Assembly (NCBI GenBank): GCA_000310025.1
Contig: FN649757.1
Span: forward strand, 383,005-447,004
Origin: Ectocarpus siliculosus
Lineage: Eukaryota > Sar > Phaeophyceae > Ectocarpales > Ectocarpaceae
Direction: 5' to 3'
Length of the DNA: 64,000 nucleotides
Shown here: in pieces, positions 55,532-64,000 of the stretch
Numbering within the stretch: the stretch's first letter is position 1
How the letters are laid out: every line of letters begins with the position of its first letter
Position numbers and translations under genes: made by a program
Notes under the pieces: model-generated
What the model was told of the DNA's origin: nothing
Seen by the model: the letters and a program-made list of their open reading frames with translations, nothing else
Database searches by the model: none

Positions 55532-58500
55532 TTACAGCGCCGGGTCAATTTGGTCAAATGCTCCCAACATAGCATGAGTAACATCTAGCCAGTCTGCTGC
55601 GGCAATTGTATCATCGCCTGTCTCCTCTGGGACCCCATCTACCTGTGTCAACTCCGGCAATCTCAAGGACATATCGGGAACTGGGGCCACCAAGCCGGCA
55701 AGCACTCCACCACCACACCCCTCGACCGCACCGCTGTAAATGTCAGTACCACTTCCTCCTCCCGTGTCCGGCCCACAGCAGTGGACATGTGAAGTGGACA
55801 AGCTCGGTCCGACAGGTGGACCCATTTGTGGTGCAGGCTCTTGGTTCAATTCCCACAAGCTAGTAGATGCCATTGGTTTGTCTCCGTTGCTGCAAGGCGC
55901 ATCCATGATCGAGCCGATCGCCTTCTCAGGAATGACACCCGCTGATATGATACTGCCATCATGTTCCTCGTCGACAACCTCCAGATAGTCCTCCGTGCAA
56001 TTAGTTTGCTGCTGGTCGGTATTGTTGCTAGTGCAGTCGGATGGGGCGGGGAAAAGGTTCCGAGCTCGACTCGCGATGATACCCTCAAAGCACCTGCAAA
56101 CAACGCATTGGTGATCCAGTAGGCGCCAGCACGGGCGAGGTTTGAATATTGTGTCAAAAAATGGGTTGCTTTTGAAACGGAGGGCCAGGCCGAGGTCCTC
56201 GCCCAGCGCTCGAGCACACGTTTCGCCACAGCTTGATCGAAAAACGTGTCGTCGAAAATGGTTACCACTCCGCTATTCTTAGTGTTACGACTCCGTTATC
56301 CTTAGTGCGTAGCTTCTGGAAGGCTCCTTTGTATTGATCTATTTATTGTGGCTCGTACCCTGCTCAGCTTGTGTTTTCAAGTGTCTCGTCGTGCATAGTA
56401 GGCCTCTCGCCCCTCTGGGTGCCCCATTTTTGCTTCTGTCTGTTCCTCACTTTCGGATCTAGGTTTTAAACACGGGCGCTCATTTCGCCGCATTCTAAGG
56501 GGAGGAGGAACGAGGAGGAACTGATCAGACGTCAAACATTGTCACTTCGGCATCAATAACGACGTTGCACTACTTGCACAACAAACGTTTAGGATATTAA
56601 GGTTGACTACAGGCGTCGTAGACCATGGCTTCTGAGTGCTTACAGGCACCTAGCATACACTCCCGAAAGCTGTCCTTGCCATCAGAATATGTGCACTTCC
56701 AAAAAAATCAACAGATAAAGTTGATCGAAGGCGAACAGGCATAACAAAACCAAATACCATCGTTCAATGTTGGCGCAGGAAATAGGGTGTCTAGGTTGAT
56801 AATACAAATCAGAGATATGAACTATGCTATCGCCTAAAAATGTTTTCGTGTCGGGGAAATGCTGAACAAACCGTTCTGCATGTGCCATGGCAAGACATCA
56901 ACCCCCCACGTACCTGCACTGGAAATCATCGCAGAACGAAGACGTCCCATGCCACTCTTCCAAAGGTGGTGCTGGCAGGAAGGAAGCGGGGCGAGAAGGA
57001 TTGTAGACATCCCGCAGCCGGTTGTAGAGTTCCCGAGCTCTGGAACTCTTAATTGCTGCTAGGGCTCCCAAGATAGAGTGCGAAGCGTGACACCTTTACA
57101 TGGCGGGAGGTACGAGGGCGGCAGAAAGACAGGAAGATGACTCTAATGTCGTATCGCATATAGTCTCAGTAGACGACACCTGTACCAAGAACGCCAGATA
57201 CATCTATGGTCGCTTCTGTAGAGGCAGGACGATTGTCGTGGCAGGAACATGCAGCACCAAATCTTCACATTGAAGAACAATACTGACTGTTTCAGGAGCA
57301 TTCTTCTTGGCATACAGATTCACGGCGCAGCTTACTTAGACCTTGCCACGGCCACCGATCGCAGGCAGAGGTTAAATGTCATGTTTGGTGATGTTCATAC
57401 GATTGGCTCACCATAGCATCATGCAGCGACACACGCCAGGGTACCGCTCAAATGCCTCGACGCAATGCCCTAACCTCTCCAACGCCCCACCCGCGTCGCC
57501 TTTCCCTGCCTTTTGAAATGCCAGGTACCTGCCAGATTCGGAATTAGTCATTGCAGAGATGGAGAAAACACGTTCAGCACAACGTGAGTCGTCATTGGAA
57601 TATCATACACCTTCTCCACAGCCTAGAACCATTCGTGTGATTGTGCAAAAAGGGAGGTACTCATAAGAGCCTACGGAGCCCCAGGAATCGCACGCAAAGA
57701 CCAAAGCATACGTGCGCGTTTTCCCCACAAGCGGGACCGTCTTCTCACGTTTACTCACATGTTAATGAGAAGGCCGCCGATGCCCTTGCGAATGTTTGAT
57801 CTGCTCATCATCCAGGTGAAAGCCGGTCATGAGGGGAAAAGGGAAACATCGGGAGACGGGTTCGTGTAGGCCTGCTTAAACTCCATGCTGACATGATCAT
57901 AGTGCGGATTGACGGATCGCCCAACAGAGGAGTTGTAGAAAACACGGTTCTACGTCATCAGGGATGCCGTAGGGGGCTCGCCATAATGAAGGTATTTGCC
58001 CGCCGAGGGCTATCCGCGCTAACCGGGCACCCGGCACTGTTCAGAGAATGAGACACCTTGAAGGTTCTACACATGTTCTACGATCTCACATGCCCTTTTA
58101 TTGAACCCCCTGTTGAATACACACGTCGCATGTACTTGAAAACTATCCTTGAAGGGAACTTGAAATTTGCTCACCGATCAACTGTTTCTTGTAGGTGTTC
58201 GAAGTCGATCAGGCCATCTTGGAGCCCCATCACCATAGCATCAGAGACATCTTCCGCCTGGGGGGCAGCGCCATGAGGGCTACCACCGCCTCTGTCTTCC
58301 TCCCAAGGCTCGTCATCGCTCAAATGACGGCGAATCGAACTCTTCTCGCAAGCTTTCTCGAAGACAAGTTCCTCGAACGCGTTAAGCGACTGGGAAAAAT
58401 AACGAAATAGATCCCCTTCGTTTGCAGCTGGGTTGACCTGCATCACAAGGAGCAGGTAGAGACGGTGGAGGGCAGGTCTCGCATTCATACACGATCGTAC

Positions 58501-61500
58501 AGTACCACTAAAACCTCTGACTCCTTCCAAGTTGGATTGAACTACGTCAAGTTCTCGCCAGTGAGAGAGGCATGGTGCCAAGAGCACATCGCCTTGAGGT
58601 GTACGCAGCGTTGCACCAGGCGTGTAGAGTAACTCCTGCTTATGGTTCAACGTGTTACCGTTTGTACCGTTGCTGTCTTGACAGCACATCATTCTGACCG
58701 TTCATCACCCAATACGCCGTCTTGAGCACTCTCCCAAATCCTACTCCACAAAAACAGTTGACGCAAACAGGTTAGTTAGTGCAGAGACACCAATAGAGAA
58801 AGAACAGTCAGTCGCCGAACCTAGGATTTGGGCGAACCTCGACATACATTTTGGGACACCAAAAAAATACCATGTCTCCTAATGTCTTGGTTACATGTAG
58901 TGCGGTCGCGCGCTCATGTCGACCTAAGCGTACGCGCTGATGTCGTTTGTCGACTGCCTACCATTGCCTTCTACACGTGTTTGCCGTAGACGATATTGGA
59001 TAGTGTGAAAAATCCAGGCCCCCAACGTCGCTGATGCAACAAAACGTACCGTGTGCGCACGTTGCACAAAACCTGGCGTGCCTCTTCTTCCGTGTTCGTC
59101 GAGATGAAGTACCTGCAGCGCTTGGTGACGTTATCGTGCTTGCGTCGGCTCTTTCGAGGTAGGTGTTTCGATGGCTTTACCGCGCAATCCTCTGTACTGC
59201 GAGGAGCTCATGCCCGTCCATCGCCGAGAGGCGGGGGGTACCATCCCTGACTGCGAGCTCATCAAGACACACCTGCGGAGGATCCCCACGTCGGGAGCCC
59301 AAAAAGTCGATGTACGCAGCGTCGAGATGTCCCGTGTACACCTTGACGGTCTGCTCGAGACGGATTATCTCGGCGAATCCCTGGCCGAGATGTACGAGTG
59401 TGTACGAGGCTTCATCAGGTAAGCAAGATATAGGCCGTTGGACAAACGCCATCATAATATCAAGGCGGCCGAGATTAGTCAGACCGCACCGCCGGTTCAT
59501 TTTGGCGATGAAACGTGTGGTGGAATAGCCGGACGCATTGAGCGGCATGAAGAAACAAATGGTGTCCAAATCGAGATGCACACATCTGAATGAACCAGTC
59601 TCCACAACGAAGTGATTCCGTACCTACGAAGCGCATCCATCCGCCGGTGTGCATACTAGGCGAGCTGCCGGGATCATCTCGCCCGAGATGGCTTGTGAAA
59701 CGTCAATCCAAGGTGCTAGCGCCAAAGGTTGCTTGGCGCGTAGGGGAAAGTGCTCGTCGGGCGCAGGACGGAAACAATATTGCATTCTTTCTTTCGGGAT
59801 GTCGGTCATGCTTTCAGTCTACTGTGCGCACAGCAACGTTGCTGCCCCCAACAACATCTACAGCCAGCACGCGCGGGCCTCAAACACCAACGCTTGCATC
59901 GACCTCAACCTCTGGCCACTTTCAGCGGTGCGGCCACAGATCACGCCCTCGGAAACCTCGGTCCTAGTTCACAAGGACGGGGACGAGCTATTCTTCGTGC
60001 CGAACACACATGGCATCAACCCTCGCGGTTCTCCAGCAGCAAACGCTGCATCGGCTATGCCTCCCCACGCCTACCGGCCCTACGCAAGCTGGGAATCCTG
60101 TTAGATCATGAAGTACTACCCTGGAGCGTGTAAACGGTTGCGAGCCGCTGCCGTTGACGCCCATATGTATGCGTCGATCAGGGCTGAAACCCATTTCTAG
60201 CATAAGAATAGCCATTGCTTACGCTCACGCGCGGCCTACACAACACAACGGCAAACACGAATGGCCGACCAGTCTCGCGATAATCACTGATTCCGTACGT
60301 GGCCTGCTGATTGGACAACCAAAAGCACTGGGTGCTGCTGCTACGATGGTGGTACTGGCGTACAGAAAACCCGGTATTCAACCATTCCCTTGCCTGTATT
60401 CGTTGTGGAGGTACAGTAGCGGTCATCGTGCCCATACAACTAGTTTCGTCCGTCAGGGAAAGGAACTGTAGACAATAGACAAAGCCGTAGCCTAACAGAA
60501 GGTGATGACGTCATACTCACCGCAGGAAGGATGTTCGTCGACCCTCGCTCGATGGAATCAGTCAAAAAGGAGTCTGCAAGCCCCAGGTACTCTTGAAACG
60601 TCGCCTGGAGCACAGAAATACACACGTACATCGCCCCGAGAGGATGTGGGAGGGTCGAGTGAAGACCTTCAGATGGAGTTGGACCACTGCCATGTTTTTA
60701 GGTGGTTGACGACAAAAAAATCATGGAATGGCCAACTGATTGGGCCTATCAACGAGTAAGAGGGCTGCTCCGACCAAGGGTACCGTACCTCCCGCCGGAA
60801 TCTAGCTCACCGTGTCTCCCATGAAACCGTAGAAGTAACCCAAGATCGCCCACGCCCTGAATTCATGTTGAGGCGAGGATGGGGTTGGCAGGGTATGGGG
60901 TCGAAAGGAAAAGACCACCGTGTACCATACAAGATACCGTACCCCTTGGAATGAGGTCAAACACTGGAGCTCGTCAACGTAACGAGAGTGTCAATGTCCC
61001 AGAGCGCGACGTTAGAAATGCTCGATGTAAGCCTTGCCAAAACCGTACCGGTTAGTACTGTCAACCTCTTTGATATGGAGAAATTGAACCTTGTGATGCC
61101 ACAACGGGGGGAATGGCATCATGGGTGGCATACGTTACTCTATAATCCTTTGATTCACTGGACCGCCAAATATGTTTGAAACGGTTATGGTCATGCAATG
61201 ATTGTTGTGGCGAAACCGTATGGCTAGCACGAGCCATGATCTGCAACCGATACGTGCCACGCGATACATGCGACAAGACTTGTAACGGGTCACGGTACGG
61301 GATGCCCTCGTGTAGAAATTATTCGTGTAACTCACATTGCAACCTCGGCATTCACAGGACCAGTGTAGGCATCCAGTGCATCTCTCGCAAGTCGGGAGTA
61401 GTTCGCCACCTTTTGTGACACATTGGGGAGGTGTCGCAGTTCGCGGGCGATGTTGTGACTGGGTGCTTCCGTCGTAGCTTGCCATTGCATCGGCCGGTAG

Positions 61501-62695
61501 ATGCACACAACTATCAACGGTGGCACCAAGCAGAGGATATGCGCCTACGCGACGTGGAACAACGGTAGGCCACCAAGCACAACACCTTCCTCTCACCGAT
61601 TCAACAGGGCTGCCCTTCACAAGTGCTCCCACACCAACTGCACACCAAAACGTGCAAGCCGAGGGGCCTGCCGACAGCTGATTTCCCGTGGTAATGCCAT
61701 CCTCGGAAAAGATGGCGCCGAACTGGCCTTGATCGAGGGAGTCGTACGAAGCGTCCGGCCGGTGTGGGGCAGTGGAGAGGGTCATCATCCTCACCATTTC
61801 TCCGCGGATGTGACTGGCGGCAACATTCAAGTGCACAGGAATCCTAGATCAGGCGCTTGACTGCACGGGAGGGTACGACCTTCCATCGGTGGGACAAAAC
61901 CCGGTGGCCCCCATCGTCAGTACATTGGCAACACACACGTGGGACCCGAGGATGCTTTTGGTGGCGATTAGGTCAGCTACTCCCCCTGTTGTGTGTACCA
62001 TCAACGTGATATCTGCACCTTGGGGTGGTGAGCGGCAAGAAACCAACGCAGCCGAAGAAGTCGCTGAGGAAGGTGTTTTCCTGCATGCCCACGAGACCAG
62101 TCGCCGGAGATGCACTCAACCTGAACCTGGTACAGTAGACGCGCGTTTGGACGTGGTGAGCTCGTGCAAAAGCTCTCGCCCGATATGACACGCAACAATT
62201 TGGGGGCTTTTCAACGTCAAGAGCACTCCTCCATCTCATACATGAGGCTGCGATGTACCCCACGTCTAACATGTGTTTGGAGGTACTGCGCGATGGTGAA
62301 GCTCACTCAGTGTGATATACGCCATTCAATGCCGATGGGCAGCAATTTCAGCCCGGATTCGTCGCTGCCTTTCCTGCAACCACGATACATTTAATCTGCT
62401 ACGACAAGGCTCGGACACAACGGCGGACACACTGGTTTCTGTGACTCTAGAAAAACAGGACTTGTTGCATTTCTGTTGTAGTCGAAACAAACCACCGTGG
62501 CTAGTAAAGACGACTGACCTCTTCAAAGGCAGCATGCCGCAGGCCAGGAGTGCGCCAGATGACGAGTGGCGCAGTAACTCCGTTGACTGCATGCCAACAG
62601 GACCACGTGGATTGTGTTGGTGCCGGTGCTGAGGCTGAGGCTGGCGCGGCTTCCGCTTGATGTAGGTGCATTGAACCCCAGATGCTAGGCACCGG
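55532..62695 (-). CDS. Gene D: Zn(2)-Cys(6) fungal-type transcription factor, exons 2-12 (5' end outside window)
   Basis: Exons, 5' to 3': 62519-62695, 62019-62126, 61597-61813, 61336-61409, 60811-60856, 60521-60604, 59273-59380, 58175-58437, 57412-57528, 56914-57093, 55532-56093. They hold 644 codons plus stop. Exon 2 starts with the second half of the zinc cluster (SRCLASGVQCTY). The first half (C-x2-C-x6-C-x5-C) is not found between 62696 and 64000, so exon 1 should lie to the right, as in C, where it is 5.6 kb upstream. All exon phases and the lengths of exons 3-7 and 9-11 equal those of the other copies, and there is no stop. Exon 10 encodes YLAFQKAGKGDAGGALERLG, a TPR-like helix pair. 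The tail ends DDTIAAADWLD. D shares the intron 1 block with C, which suggests they are the latest duplicates. Confidence 0.85.
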
Positions 62696-62699
62696 CTAT

Positions 62700-63620
62700 G
62701 AATTACATCATGAAAAGGGCGAACATATCGAAAACAACTTTCAACGAAGGGTGTGCACGAACGAAATTTTCGAAGATGTAAGCCGTCCCCCCCACCTCAG
62801 GAGTAGGAATTTCGAAATTTCGCAACGGTTTCATGAATCACAGGAAAAATACGAGCCGTTCAGCGAGCTTTGCGGCCTTCCGACGTTCGTGTTGTGTTGA
62901 CTAACGCGACAATACACTTTGCGGTAACGGCCACCTGGCGATGAGCTTGTTTTTAGGTGGGAGCAAACAGCTAGGCACGATAAACATAGATACAATATCC
63001 AAGAGTACACCTACAGAGAGAGACAGCAGTACTTGCTTGTACATGTTATAAAAACTGACAATGCTACCTCGAGAGTACGTTTGACGGATACCGCGGTACA
63101 CTAAACAGCAGACCTCTCCGTATTGTCGGCAAGTTGATTGTGGGAATTTCATTGTCTGTGGAAGGATAGTTTGGGTTCGATGAAGGCTACCCGCAAACTA
63201 AAACGGATTTTTCTCCCGAAATGGTGTGCGTGAGTGGTGCGTGCGCAAGTTAGCGCAAGCAAGCACGTACGAGCCATGTTTCTCTGATAGCACGCGGCGA
63301 GACGGGCGACTTGCGGAAGAGAGTGAAGAGGATGCTCGATGAGGTTTATCAGGGTATTCATCAACGACAAGCTTTCGCAGACAACCTTGGGGGTCGTGGG
63401 GAGTCCGCCACCTCTCTCCCATGCGACACACATAGCGAAGCAGCCGCCTCAGCGAAAACGCATCAGCTCAAATATCGGGGATACCTGTCTAGATGCGCCA
63501 CCGTCTCGGCGGTTTTAGCTGATAGCGCGTGGAAAAATGACAAAAAGGAAGTTCAGGCATTTCCAAGCGTGCCCGAAAAAAATGATATACTGCACACGTA
63601 GGCACCCTTTTCTTATTTTG
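62700..63620. repeat. Intron 1 block of gene D shared with gene C
   Basis: It is the partner of 47905-49080 and lacks the MITE. It includes a minus-strand frame at 63149-63433 and a plus-strand frame at 63311-63601. Gene A has no such sequence in its 410-bp intron 1. Confidence 0.4.
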
Positions 63621-64000
63621 GACAATTTCTTGGATGGGAAGGGTACGAAGTGACCACCACCCCCGAAACGCCGTAATAATGACTTTTTTGAGGCGCATAG
63701 GAGGGTTTAAAAGCGGGTGATTAGAGGGATAGTGATGTACGTTGTACTGCAATAAAAAAACAACACAATCTTGCACTGGCGGGCAATTTGCACGAGAGTG
63801 TGTCCGGTGTCTGTCTGTGCCGCGATAAATACCCAGGAGATTGGAGCCCATTTCACCATCTAGGCACCAAATTGCAATATCAGACTTGTGCATAACAAGT
63901 AGCATTTTGAACGAGCTGCCCCAACTGCTACCTTTTCAAGCCGTGGTCGGTGCGTCGAGGTAGCACAGCATCTCTGTCGACATAAATGTCAGATTGTATC
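63621..64000. other. Intron 1 of gene D, unassigned to window edge
   Basis: I see no zinc-cluster exon, promoter block or recognised repeat here. The frame at 63489-63905 on the minus strand has no support. Confidence 0.4.

Noticed and set aside
60505-60512. TGACGTCA next to exon 7 of gene D as a regulatory site
   Set aside because: It lies in an intron, is absent from the other copies at that place and lacks the rest of the promoter block. It is probably chance.
1-64000. CRISPR arrays, bacterial operons, rRNA genes, phage or plasmid genes
   Set aside because: None seen. Intron-bearing genes, GT-AG splice sites and SINE/MITE content show this is eukaryotic nuclear DNA. The repeats present are tandem or inverted without regular unique spacers.

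Overview
This 64-kb window is eukaryotic nuclear DNA with long introns, GT-AG splice sites, much non-coding repeat and no operon structure. It looks like a heterokont (stramenopile) alga, possibly a brown alga. The reasons are a fungal-type Zn(2)-Cys(6) transcription-factor family outside fungi, kilobase introns rich in small transposons, balanced base composition, and a short interstitial TTAGGG tract. The species assignment is inference.

The main content is a head-to-tail array of four paralogous genes, all on the minus strand: A (1920-9769), B (16589-25330), C (37257-53573) and D (55532-62695, with its 5' end beyond the right edge). Comparing the copies exon by exon gives one model of 12 exons. 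Exon phases agree in all four copies. Summed coding lengths are exact multiples of three: about 682, 654 and 680 codons for A, B and C, plus 644 codons of D inside the window. Exons 1 and 2 together encode a canonical C-x2-C-x6-C-x5-C-x2-C-x6-C binuclear zinc cluster that is split by intron 1. Exons 3-8 resemble the middle homology region of fungal-type regulators. Exons 9-11 are helical and TPR-like. Exon 12 is a variable tail ending in a conserved acidic D-D-x-[IV]-A-x-A-D-x-L-D motif. No copy has a stop or frameshift in this model.

Upstream of A and C lies a shared block holding a putative 5' leader exon and a TGACGTCA (CRE/bZIP-type) palindrome. Two further copies of the block are orphans, at about 15.2-15.4 and 32.95-33.33 kb. 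The second has its splice donor changed from GT to CT.

The left edge (402-884, plus strand) is the last exon of a subtilisin-like (S8) protease. The rest is intergenic or intronic repeat. It includes a tRNA-derived SINE in intron 7 of C, a MITE with a 9-bp target duplication in intron 1 of C, long foldback elements at 32.25-32.6 and 34.37-35.32 kb, and a smaller TIR element at 33.35-33.57 kb. A 1.4-kb repeat occurs at 27.1-28.4 kb and again at 51.7-53.4 kb; the second copy carries a CCCATGGG-palindrome insertion. C is about 16 kb long, against 8-9 kb for A and B, largely because of these insertions.
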